Shown: positions 55,449 through 64,000 of the stretch, in pieces
How the letters are laid out: the number at the start of each line of letters is the position of its first letter
Numbering within the stretch: the stretch's first letter is position 1
Source: Cylicocyclus nassatus
Lineage: Eukaryota > Nematoda > Chromadorea > Rhabditida > Strongylidae
Direction: 5' to 3'
Assembly: GCA_958299035.1 (NCBI GenBank)
Contig: CATQJL010000305.1
Coordinates: 34,361,733 to 34,425,732, forward strand
Length of the DNA: 64,000 bases
Notes under the pieces: generated by a model
Seen by the model: the letters and a program-made list of their open reading frames with translations, nothing else
Told to the model about the DNA's origin: nothing
Database searches by the model: none
Made by a program: the position numbers and the translations under genes

Positions 55449-55649
55449 ATGGGCGCGAATCGAGCCAGACTCGTTTACTCAAAAAAGTCCCTTGGTAAAG
55501 TATGTAGAGACCCGCACTACCTTATTTTGAGACACTGCATTTTAGCCGCAACCAAGCTGTTTAGAAGGACGCGCAGGAGGAAGCGGAGATCTAGCCGCAG
55601 TGACCGCAGACAGTCAAGAGCGCGAGCACTGCGCAGGAAATTGAACTGA
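55449..55649 (+). CDS. small arginine-rich hypothetical frame
   Basis: 66 residues ending in RRTRRRKRRSSRSDRRQSRA and then LRRKLN before TGA. The basic RS-like tail is unlike surrounding AT-rich noise and its GC content is locally higher. No domain is recognised. It could be a terminal exon, a fragment, or chance in a purine-rich patch. Confidence 0.2.
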   Translation: MGANRARLVYSKKSLGKVCRDPHYLILRHCILAATKLFRRTRRRKRRSSRSDRRQSRARALRRKLN

Positions 55650-56459
55650 AATTGGCAAAGAAACTTGGAGAGGACTGTGTTGTGTGAAAGGGATTTTTCG
55701 TACTTTGCTTAGCGAGCTCAAGAAATCAGTCTAAAATCTACTTTTCCACACACTTATCTTTAAGAACTTTACCACCAAAAGTAGTTTAAAACAACGGTTT
55801 TAAGAGTAACATAAAACTAGATACCTGTTGCAGAATTTGAAATATTTAAATGTCACGAAATTGAAATCATCAGATTGGCGCGCAGCTAAAGAGGTGGAGG
55901 AATCATTTCATAAACAAAAAATTAATTTTTATTTACAGAGCAGCATGTTCGCGTCCAAATTCCAACATGCAATATGTGTACCGCAAAACAGCCAGTAGAT
56001 GATCTCCACGCTGTGCATATAGTATGGAACTTGAATGCTTTTCGTTTGCTAGTTCTTTTTCGCAAACCCTAGGTGCATTCTTAAAACCACTTCGGTAAAG
56101 TCGGAACCTACACACATATATTAAATCTACGTGGTACGAATGAATATTTTTGCAAATCTTGATTTCATTCATCTTGTGTCATGATTGTGAAAACACATAG
56201 CAATCTCTAAACCCAGAGAGGACTTGGCGGGATTATCAGATTGAATGTCAATATTTTAGGTTTATTGGATCTTGAGTTGGAATTTTCATGATGCTAAAAA
56301 ATTCTTTTACTTCTTTGATGAGCGTGCAATTTCAAGATCTACAAGCATAATCAAGGCTTCTTGGGACGTTTGAAAATTTGTCCACCCCCCCCCCCCTTCC
56401 AGCAATATTAAATCTATGAGATTTGTAACCTAGAGCAAATTGTATTTATTTCATCAACC

Positions 56460-58800
56460 AAGGCCTTGAAAAGCAGGTTGCAAAACTGCCACCCCTACTG
56501 GAGCGTTTCCTCAAAAGCAGCGTCCAGGCAAATCTGGACCGATGGTGATCTCACGTGGAAAGCGGTTTTGAGGCCCTACCCAAGACACTGCCCAAGCAGC
56601 AGCGCGAATCATTACTTGACTGACTAAATCGCCTCCAAACTGGGCCCGGAATCGTATCACGAACGCTTGCGTGCTTTCGCGCAAGGGCCCACGTGGAAAT
56701 GATGCGTCGTGGTATGAAACCATGGGAATATGAGCCAAGTCGTCCGTTAATAGATTCTGGGTCCAGTTTGGAGCAGAGGTGCGATGGGGGGAGCCGGGCT
56801 CACCAAAAGTGAAGGTGGTCCCAGCTACCACTGGCCGGCCAAAAGTGAAGGTGGTAGTGTCGGACACTCAACTCCCAAAACCCAGAAGTCGACGGGGGGG
56901 GGAGGTAGAACGGACGAACAGAGCTATTTTTCTAGGTCGAACTGTGACCCAACGGCCTTTTTTAGGGCCACAGATACCATGAATATTGAAAATATTTATA
57001 AATTTTATTTATAAGAATTCATAATAGACGTGTTTAGTAAATGGTGTATTTGGAAGTAAAAGTTTGTTGGACTGTACGGATTTTATTAAGTAAATTTGTC
57101 ATAACATACTGCAAAGGAAGTAGGTCGATCTAGGCGGTAACGGCCGAGAACCAGAATTTCGAATATTTAAATAGTGAAAAACCATGCGAAATTTCCACTG
57201 TTATAAATCTGTTGTTTGAAGATGTCAGCAGTTGCGACTTTATAGGTTTTGAAGAGTAAATGGTGCTCTATCAGACAGTGAAGGAGTCGAGTCGATTTGA
57301 GAGATAGTCTTTGAAAACCAGAATTCTAAATATTTACGCCATTTTTGCGTGTTTTTTGACAGTTGACAGTTAAACTCATATAAATCTTGAATGTGAAAGT
57401 GTATGATGTTGCGACTTCATAGATTTTATAGAGTAAGGTTTGCCTTATCAGGGTATATCTTACTCGTTCCGATCCATTGAAACACCTCCAAGATCCAGAG
57501 TCTTGAAAAAGCAGGTAAAAAAGCGCTTTTTGAAATTCAACAGCTCATAACTTATTCAGAACTGCATGAATCATGTTGCGACTTCATAGGTTAGATTCTT
57601 CTCATCAAGAGATTTCAGAAGATATATAATATGTGGGGTTTAGAGCCTCCTACGAATTATGCCCGTGGGGGGAGCCTTTTCATACCAAAGTCTCCCCCCT
57701 CCAATACATTAAAGCGGGCTAGGGGAAGACTTTGGTATGAAAAGGCTCCCCCCACGGGCATAATTCGTAGTAGGCTCTAAACCTTTACATATTATATATC
57801 ATCTGAAAGCTCTTGATGAGAAGAATCTAACTTATGAAGTCGCAACATGATTCATGCAGTTCTGAAGAAGTCATGAGCTGTTGAATTTCAAAAAGCGCTT
57901 TTTTACCTGCTTTTTCAAGACTCTGGATCTCGAAGGTGTTTCAATGGATCGGAACGACTAAAATATACCCTGATAAGGCAAACCTTACTCTATAAAACCT
58001 ATGAAGTCGCAACATCACACACTTTCACATTCAAGATTTATATGAGTTTAACTGTCAACTGTCAAAAAACACGCAAAAATGGCGTAAATTTTTAGAATTC
58101 TGATTTTCAACGATTATCTCCCAAATCCACTCGTTCTTTCACTATCTGATAGAGCACCATTTACCCTTTGAAACCTATGAAGTCGCAACTGCAAACATCT
58201 CCAGACAACAGATTTATAACAGTGGAAATTTTGCATGATTTTTCACTATTTAATTATTCAAAATTCTGGTTCTCGGCCGTTACTGCCTGGATCGATCTAC
58301 TTTCTTCGTCGTACGTTATAACAAAATTTGCTCAATAAAATTCGTACAGTTTCGCTAAGTGTTACTTCCAAATACACCATTTACTGAGCACGTTTATTTT
58401 AAATATATTTATGCCGCCGTATACATAAATATATGCTTTCAATAATCCTTTTTGCGTTTGTTTTGCTTAATTTCCTTGTTTATCGTCCAGCAAAAAATTT
58501 TTATTCCAAAAGCGAAGGTGGTCACCCTGTACCAGCCAAAAGTGAAGGTAGGGGGAGAATCGGCTCCCACTATCGCACCTCTGGTTTGGAGGCAAATACC
58601 TCAGCCGTAAGTACACCCGTAAGCTGCCTCTTAGGCAGTGTCTTGATTGTTGTCCCATTACATTCCACGTATCCCCATATGTCCAAAATTGATTGGACAC
58701 TGCCATTAGGCAAAGTTATGCACATTTGTTTCTCTATGGTTCTCTGTAAGTTTCTTTGCCAAAAATTTCTGAATCTTTGCCAAATCCGCTCATAGTGCAC
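56460..58800. mobile_element. 2.3-kb foldback element with mirrored tandem modules
   Basis: The centre is near 57706, where CCCGTGGGGGGAGCCTTTTC is mirrored within 60 bp. Arms of about 720 bp (56985-57690 and 57722-58425) pair closely. Each arm holds three diverged modules of about 170 bp, marked by GTTGCGACTTCATAG and TTTGCCTTATCAG. Outer arms (56470-56800 and 58560-58800) pair more weakly: AGAGGTGCGAT and AAGACACTGCC blocks are mirrored. The motif CCAAAAGTGAAGGTGG occurs four times in the outer parts, all in the same orientation. The minus frame at 56511-56867 is not repeated as protein in the other arm. No transposase is seen. Confidence 0.7.
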
Positions 58801-59519
58801 TCGCTCTTAATTATCATCTGCGGATATGGCAGCAAGGCTTTGGTTTATCCTGCTACGCTGCCTTTTTAGCCCTGACATCCCACTTGTGTCACGTGGAACT
58901 ACGCGATGATCACATAACACACATAGCCAGCAGTAATTCACTACTTGGCATCATCACAGATGCCTGCAAATTGGCACACTCGCCAAAAGTTGGCAACTTT
59001 AGTGTGAAATCGCGGACTGATCACAAATTCCGATAAGTCACATATCTAGGGTGCAGTCACTACCAGCATAAGAACAAAACATTGACGTCACGCAGGTTCG
59101 AATCTGCATGCTTCTTTTAAGGCACGGTAGTCAATCAACCACACGGTTAGTTACTGTTGATCGCAAAACAATAGCAGAAACGCACAAACAAGTTCAAGAG
59201 AACATGATGAATGGACGTGTGCATGTTTTTGAGCCTGAAACAAAGCTGACTGATATGGGCAACGAAAAGACGGAATTGTTGCAAACGAGATCTGAAGAGA
59301 TTGCAAAAAGAAGACATTGCTTGCAAGGATATTGTGTTACCAAACTCTTTTTTCATGCATATCAATCACGAAAATCCCAGGTAACGATAAAATTAGTAAT
59401 TCTTTGTTGGGAAGTGAATTTGGATTTGTTTGCTTGACGTAAATTGTATTGATATCACCCCGCACATTCACAGACGCTGTCATATGGTAGGGGCACATGG
59501 GGATGCTGGCAAGGGTAGA
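58801..59519. other. no recognised gene
   Basis: A 109-residue plus frame at 59108-59437 is charged (NEKTELLQTRSEEIAKRRH) and has a GTAACG donor-like site after RKSQ, so part of it could be an exon. No family is recognised. Confidence 0.3.
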
Positions 59520-59640
59520 GAAACGAACACTTCAATCAGGCATCGCCTCCGCGGGCTGCTGGTCCTTTCGTACTACTGTTGTGCATCGCGTTAGAACCAG
59601 TAATCTTCAGAGGCGGTGCCTGATTGAGGTGTTTGTTCCT
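59520..59640. repeat. short inverted repeat
   Basis: CACTTCAATCAGGCATCGCC pairs with GGCGGTGCCTGATTGAGGTG around a 65-bp spacer. Confidence 0.6.
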
Positions 59641-59740
59641 CCACCCATGCTTGCAGCCTCATTTTCAAAAAGAATTCACACTATTTTGCGTTTTCTGACT
59701 TGTGGGCAGCTCTCACCGCGCAAATTTTGACGAGTCGGCA

Positions 59741-59880
59741 AGGGTTGGGCCAGACTGCGCTGGAAAAGCGGCGCACGCAGCGTACGCCGTGTACACTCCT
59801 GTGATGAAATATATCAAGCGTAGGCGCGTACGCCGTTACGCCGCTTTCCCAGTGAAGTCTGACCCAACTCTTTGCATTGC
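59741..59880. repeat. inverted-repeat MITE-like element
   Basis: GGGTTGGGCCAGACTGCGCTGG pairs imperfectly with the inverse of CCCAGTGAAGTCTGACCCAA, and inner AGCGGCG...GTACGCCG blocks pair too. It is GC-rich against AT-rich flanks. Confidence 0.55.
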
Positions 59881-60624
59881 CAGTACATCTCCTACCCTCC
59901 AGCCCTCCTTCACTAGCTGATACGGTGCTATTACCGCTTGCATATAGGTGGCGCCTTACCTCCTCCGCTTATCTGTGCATTGAGCGTAATTATGGAAACG
60001 ATACCGCTTTATAACGTTGATCTACCATCAGCAAAATGTCCTCCTTCGAATCAAATGTTGCACTGAATGACGTCGTTGAAGGTGTCGCAGCCAAGAGGGC
60101 GAGAAACCAGTGTGCTATCACCAAAACGCACAATGGGATTTTCTTCATCAGCTGCAATGTCCAATCGATCGTCACATTGCCATATTTGAATCTTCATCTG
60201 AAACTTTTGAAATGGAAACCGAAAAAAGCAACTCAGCAAGTTTTTCTTTTGAATTTTTTATTATCGCTCACCGTTCCACTTTTTGTCTATCCTTTGCATA
60301 TGGTTACATATCTGTGCACAGAGATTAAGACAGTTCCAATGCATCTGAGGATAATGCTGTAGGAAGCGATTGCAAATGTAAAATTGGCCAATAGGCGGTG
60401 TTCCCAGAAAAAATTGTTGGCTATTCCTGACAGTCGAAAACCTCAAAAAAATTGTATATGAGAAGCAACATCACATCAGGCAACATCCTAAAAAAAGGTT
60501 TGCCATAATTCATCAAATTTGGCATTTTTGAATTGTAATATTCAAGTTATACATGACTTAGATCTTTTTGTTACTGCGATTACCTTGCTGGATTTTTTCT
60601 TTTGTTTTGTTTTCAAAAGTATTG

Positions 60625-60923
60625 CATACTTTTTTACGGTGACTGGTATTCACTTACTACTTCTTGATCATCCAAAACCCCGGAAGTTTCTGGGTAAAGT
60701 TGTTTCATACCGTCGCAATGACCGCAATTACTGCAGCAGCCGCTACAGCTTGAGCGTAAAAAAGAATATCGACCGGATTTATGTCAAATCACAATATACA
60801 CACGAGAAGGTCATGATTTCTGATGAACGGTTTTACTCATACTTTCGCCTAGCGTTCGTTACCATGTTTGCTTTGATCCTATCCGTTTCGATCTATGTCA
60901 TTCAATTTGTTCGACTGTTCTGA
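60625..60923 (+). CDS. hypothetical membrane-protein exon
   Basis: The frame is open from about 60519. The better part reads HLLLLDHPKPRKFLGKVVSY, then NIDRIYVKSQYTHEKVMISD and a clear C-terminal transmembrane segment LAFVTMFALILSVSIYVIQF, ending VRLF and TGA. An AG at about 60619 could be the acceptor. It lies opposite in strand to chemoreceptor B and just upstream of it. No family is recognised. Confidence 0.35.
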
Positions 60924-61055
60924 CCAGGATGGCTGTACTTGCTTCAAATTTTGATAATAAACGCAAGATGACAGAAAGATATACTTGCTGAACTATCACT
61001 GCAGAAACTGCAATATTTTAAGCGGGGAGATGCAGATAGCGCACAGGATGAGAGA

Positions 61056-61546
61056 TTGAGCACGTTGAACATTCCTGCTTTTTTCATCACGAAATTGCTG
61101 TTTTCGCGTTTATTGGCTTTGAACAGTTTTTTTTTCATTCAAGTAAGAAAAGCATTCGGTGCTGGGCTCAAGGAACGAGTAATACTTCTTGTATTAACTA
61201 GTGATTCTATTCGACATGTAATGACAAAAAGGTTTTTTTGGCATCCTGCAACGCTTCACTTGGGATCTGTACCTCCGACGTACAGGTCAACAGCGTGCAC
61301 TATTCCCACTCCGCTGTCCGCAGTCATAATTTTGCTCTTTTATGGACTCAATAAATGTCTCAGAGGTAATGTTTACAATTGGAGCCGACAGCTGTGCACT
61401 TGCAAACGAAGTCCAAAGCAAAAAAGGCTTCTTGTCGTTTTCTCCATACTTGTAGTAAAGGAAACGATAATACTTGTTATCTACAAAGATTATTGCCACC
61501 TGAGACTTCGTTGCATGCACGAGCAAGCAAACTTGGGTAATTAAAC
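61056..61546. other. overlapping open frames on both strands ending at an SL1-like sequence
   Basis: The plus frame 61056-61544 (162 residues, hydrophobic, basic) and the minus frame 61526-61287 (KSQVAIIFVDNKYYRFLYYK, then VNITSETFIESIKEQNYDC) overlap. The minus frame has the more protein-like composition, has no in-frame ATG near its start, and begins right after the SL1-like 19-mer. It could be the first coding piece of a retrocopied, trans-spliced mRNA or of an unrecognised gene. Confidence 0.25.
61528..61546 (-). other. 19-nt exact match to the SL1 spliced-leader core
   Basis: The minus strand reads GTTTAATTACCCAAGTTTG. Known: the nematode SL1 leader is a G, this 19-mer, then AG. The flanks here are A on the left and CT on the right, so 19 of 22 positions match in one block. 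Downstream sequence has neither a donor GT after the leader nor the rest of an SL RNA, so it is not a normal SL1 gene. Confidence 0.6.
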
Positions 61547-61559
61547 TCTATCTTGACAA

Positions 61560-62508
61560 CGAAAAAGCAACAATAAAATCAATTAAACGCGACAAGGTGA
61601 TGTTAGTAAATGAGATCTAAACTACAAAATATAATGAAATGAGAGAAGGCAAAGCTAAACAACGAAGCAAATGGCGGAAGCAAGCTAAGTACGACGATAC
61701 TTATATGCATGGCTCTATGTCCTCTAGCTGCAGCTGCGCGCGACTTCACAAAAGCACCAAAGAAATGGTGGAGATTACCCTGATGCTAACATCTGCACAT
61801 TCCTACAATAGCAAAGACAATGCGAGTGGGACCTACCGCATTCATCTTTGCTGTGCAGTTGGCAAAGTATGACTTAACCATACAGAGATGCAAATAATCC
61901 TCGCATTTTGAGGCAGAGGAGTATAATACGAAGTGCGAAGTTGTATACTCCAGCCCCGCTAATAGATCGATTGCTGGGTCTGTATTGCACTCGCCTTTGT
62001 CTTCTTTCCTTCCCACACCATTGTGTCTTTCTTCCCGTTCACCAGTCATAGATTATCATTTTACTGACAGTTACTAGTAATCCGCCCCATGGGCGCGCAG
62101 TGCGTGCTCATATGTATGACAAAGGACAAAGGCGTAATATCTTTGGACGCGAACGTTACCTTGTTAGCCGCAGAGCGCATGAGGGGCAGGATTTACAACG
62201 GTGAAGATACGCGTGCGTCGCGTTCGCTCCCGCGAAACTAATACTGCTTCTGCGTCTTCGTCATGCGTAGCCTTTACGGTTGCAAACAACTCGCGCATAA
62301 TCATTGCAACGCATTGAATTTTCGAAAAATATTAGACAGATTCGGCAAAGTGGCATTTTGCTACACTCCTGTAGTATCCATACAAAGTGTTACCAACAGT
62401 TAATCAATGTGATGTTATCAACCCACTGAGTGATCCATCTAAACAAACGTTTAAGAACCAAATATCCATTATATCTACCGTATCCACATAGGCCATAGTT
62501 GATCTATA
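61560..62508. other. no recognised gene
   Basis: Short frames such as 61639-61872 plus and 61786-62049 minus overlap each other. No TM1 exon of chemoreceptor B could be found here, although it would be expected by comparison with A. Confidence 0.35.
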
Positions 62509-63379
62509 CAGGGTGTCCGTAAAGTATGTATGCACTGTTTGATCGTTAATATCTCCGTTCCCAGGGGGTCTTTTGCCGAGCTTTAAGCACCATACTGTAG
62601 AGCTGGCTTCAACTTAGATTTACAGTATGAAGCGTATCGCCGGTCTCCTCTCATTACTGTAGGATTACGGTAGGAACTTCAAAGAGGGTTCTGAGCCATG
62701 AAAGGCCATATTTTGCTTCAGAAAGGAAACAAAACAGCCTGAAAACTTTTACACTAGGCTAATTAGAGTTGCTGATTATAACTGTAAAGTTCCCAACTTA
62801 TTATGATGCTTCATTGAAGAGTTATGCCAGGTAAGAGGTAGCGGCCATTTTTTCAATGTTCCTAAAAAGTGCGTTTACACCGTTTAGAAAGCTTCGCAAT
62901 CTTGTGAATAGTTGAGTATTGAACTCAGCGTCCATAAAAACCCTATTACACAAGTTTTCACATTTTTTTGAAAAATTTTGAAACGACAGCTTTTCCACAT
63001 TGACACCATATGTTTCAAGTTTCTACCGTAATCCTACAGTAACAATGAGTGATCGCTGATTCGCTCTATACTGTAAATCTAAGTTGAAGCCAGCTCTACA
63101 ACTTCACAATTAGAATCAGCAACTCTAATTAGCCTAGTGTAAAAGTTTTCAGGCTGTTTTGTTTCCTTTCTGAAGCAAAATATGGCCTTTCATGGCTCAA
63201 AACCCTCTTTGAAGTTCCTACCGTAATCCTACAGTAATTAGAGGAGACCGGCGATTCTCATACTGCAAATCTAAGTTGAAGCCAGTTCTACAGTATGGTG
63301 CTTAAAGCTCGGCAAAAGACCCCCTGGGAACGGAGATATTAACGATCAAACAGTGCATACATACTTTACGGACACCCTG
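62509..63379. mobile_element. TA-flanked mariner-type foldback element
   Basis: Starts CAGGGTGTCCGTAAAGTATG and ends with its exact inverse, CATACTTTACGGACACCCTG, with TA on both sides. The arms continue for about 200 bp or more (CCCAGGGGGTCTTTTGCCGA against its inverse). Inner blocks TACCGTAATCCTACAGTAA recur three times. 871 bp, with no transposase. A degenerate relative is at 10110-10585. Known: CAGGGTGTCC termini and TA targets are typical of Tc1/mariner-type repeats. Confidence 0.85.
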
Positions 63380-63399
63380 TATATTGGAGGATGCTCCTC

Positions 63400-63925
63400 G
63401 CGAGTTGAGTCGCGCCTTTCAAGGATCTTTTTAGTGTTTGCAGGAGGTTTTCTTCGTGTCCCAGGTTATCAAGTCAAAGGCCTAAGCTCCAAATGACTCT
63501 GTAAGACTGTGCTGCCGATGTTTGTTTAGAAGATATGAGGACAATTCGAACAACAGTTGCAACGAAGTGCGGCAACGCGAACGACGGATGCGACGTCGCA
63601 ACTTTTCTTTGCTTTGGTTTCAAAGAGAAAAACCTTAGTTTCAATAACGATGTGTACCGTATACAACATAGATACTTTTGAATACTATTTGGAATATGTT
63701 CTCACTCCTGTCTTTCAAGAAAGCACAAAAGTCCCTCTCAAGCAAGTCCCTACAAAATTCAAACACTTCGAATTCACTCAGAACTTTGAGTATGGAGCTT
63801 ATCTGACATGCTGATTACAGATGTGGCCCATAGGCTGCGGAATAAGGTCCCTTTGTAGGCTATCAGCTGGAAGTACGCTCTTTTTCACCGCGCGCGATTT
63901 CGCGGTCCGAAACGTGTTAATAAAC
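63400..63925. repeat. inverted partner of the repeat at 18950-19487
   Basis: Read on the minus strand it begins TTAACACGTTTCGGACCGCG (63922 downward) and follows the 19-kb copy through to GAAAGGCGCG. The plus frame at 63557-63814 is not conserved in the other copy. Confidence 0.7.
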
Positions 63926-64000
63926 TGTGAACCGAGATAAGGCGAAATTTCCACGAATTGCGAAGTTATTAGGTGGCGGTTTTTTGAGTTTGCGTCCTCT

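Larger units (their letters stand above)
54638..56459. other. chemoreceptor B intron, small frames only
   Basis: Besides the hairpin at 55373 and the basic frame at 55449, there are short frames such as 55143-55358 (LPQQQQRLENGRQVEQHVEH, preceded by a CTTCAG acceptor-like site). None is recognised. A C run lies at about 56383-56396. Confidence 0.35.
50011..60487 (-). pseudogene. serpentine chemoreceptor B, paralogue of A, broken
   Basis: On the minus strand the exon order mirrors gene A: 60487-60272 (TM2-TM3), about 60192-60005 (TM4, IPLCVLVIAHWFLALLAATP), 50396-50282 (TM6, RLTAQISGSVTALVVLSAFH) and 50231-50011 (TM7, RIHPWTYFIFNKEV). Against A, exon 2 has at least one single-base loss near TTTGAGG and a TAG at 60289-60287 in place of a glutamine codon just after the HRY motif. 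The TM7 exon is one base short before STNVIL. A TM1 exon and a TM5 exon were not found. Its intron holds a Ty3/Gypsy deletion derivative and a 2.3-kb foldback element. Inference: a pseudogene. Confidence 0.65.

Noticed and set aside
56511..56867. 118-residue minus frame in the foldback element
   Set aside because: The paired outer arm at 58.5-58.8 kb does not preserve the protein, and no transposase motif is present.
61528..61546. A genuine SL1 RNA gene
   Set aside because: After the leader-like sequence there is no GT donor or SL RNA body, and no 5S rRNA gene is nearby.
1..64000. tRNA, rRNA and CRISPR features
   Set aside because: No cloverleaf with matching anticodon arms, no rRNA-like conserved blocks and no regularly spaced short repeats with unique spacers were found by eye. 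A covariance-model scan would settle the tRNA question.

Overview
This window reads as nematode nuclear DNA, most likely from a clade V parasitic (strongylid/hookworm-like) species. The supports are nematode-type chemoreceptor exons joined by short GT-AG introns, a CLN3 (battenin) homologue with 47-53 bp introns, an RTE-type LINE, a Ty3/Gypsy element resembling nematode gag-pol polyproteins, TA-flanked mariner-type repeats, and a 19-nt exact match to the core of the nematode SL1 spliced leader. The genus is inference. Most of the 64 kb is intron and repeat. Only a small part looks like working host coding sequence.

Layout: (1) 0-1.9 kb is the 3' end of an apparently intact CLN3 gene, in a segment duplicated at 46.4-48.1 kb. 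(2) 3.1-5.8 kb holds two foldback elements. (3) 6.7-20.3 kb is one multi-exon seven-transmembrane chemoreceptor gene (A) on the plus strand, with very large introns holding a hAT-type MITE, foldback relics and a full-length but dead RTE LINE nested in a mariner-type element. (4) 21.0-26.0 kb is a complete Ty3/Gypsy retrotransposon with LTRs that look identical and one 1416-residue gag-pol frame. (5) 28.1-32.8 kb is a giant palindrome with a different mariner-type insertion in each arm. (6) 33-43 kb has no convincing intact gene but has MITEs, a relic chemoreceptor exon and small unexplained frames. (7) 43.3-44.5 kb is a Helitron-like element placed 28 bp upstream of an exon of the second, decaying CLN3 copy (44.5-47.0 kb). 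(8) 48.1 kb has a transporter-like exon, with a relative on the minus strand at 34.7 kb. (9) 50.0-60.5 kb carries a second chemoreceptor gene (B) on the minus strand, with the same exon order as A but frameshifts and a stop. Its introns hold an internally deleted Ty3/Gypsy copy and a 2.3-kb foldback element. (10) 60.6-64 kb has small frames, the SL1-like tag, a TA-flanked foldback element and an inverted copy of a repeat from 19 kb.

The working host genes supported are the CLN3 3' end and chemoreceptor A. The rest is a record of duplication followed by decay (CLN3 copy 2, chemoreceptor B, relic exon 1, transporter exons) and layered transposon insertion. Several insertions can be ordered in time because the empty site survives in a duplicate or in the opposite palindrome arm. 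All alignments were made by eye, so exact junctions may be off by a few bases.
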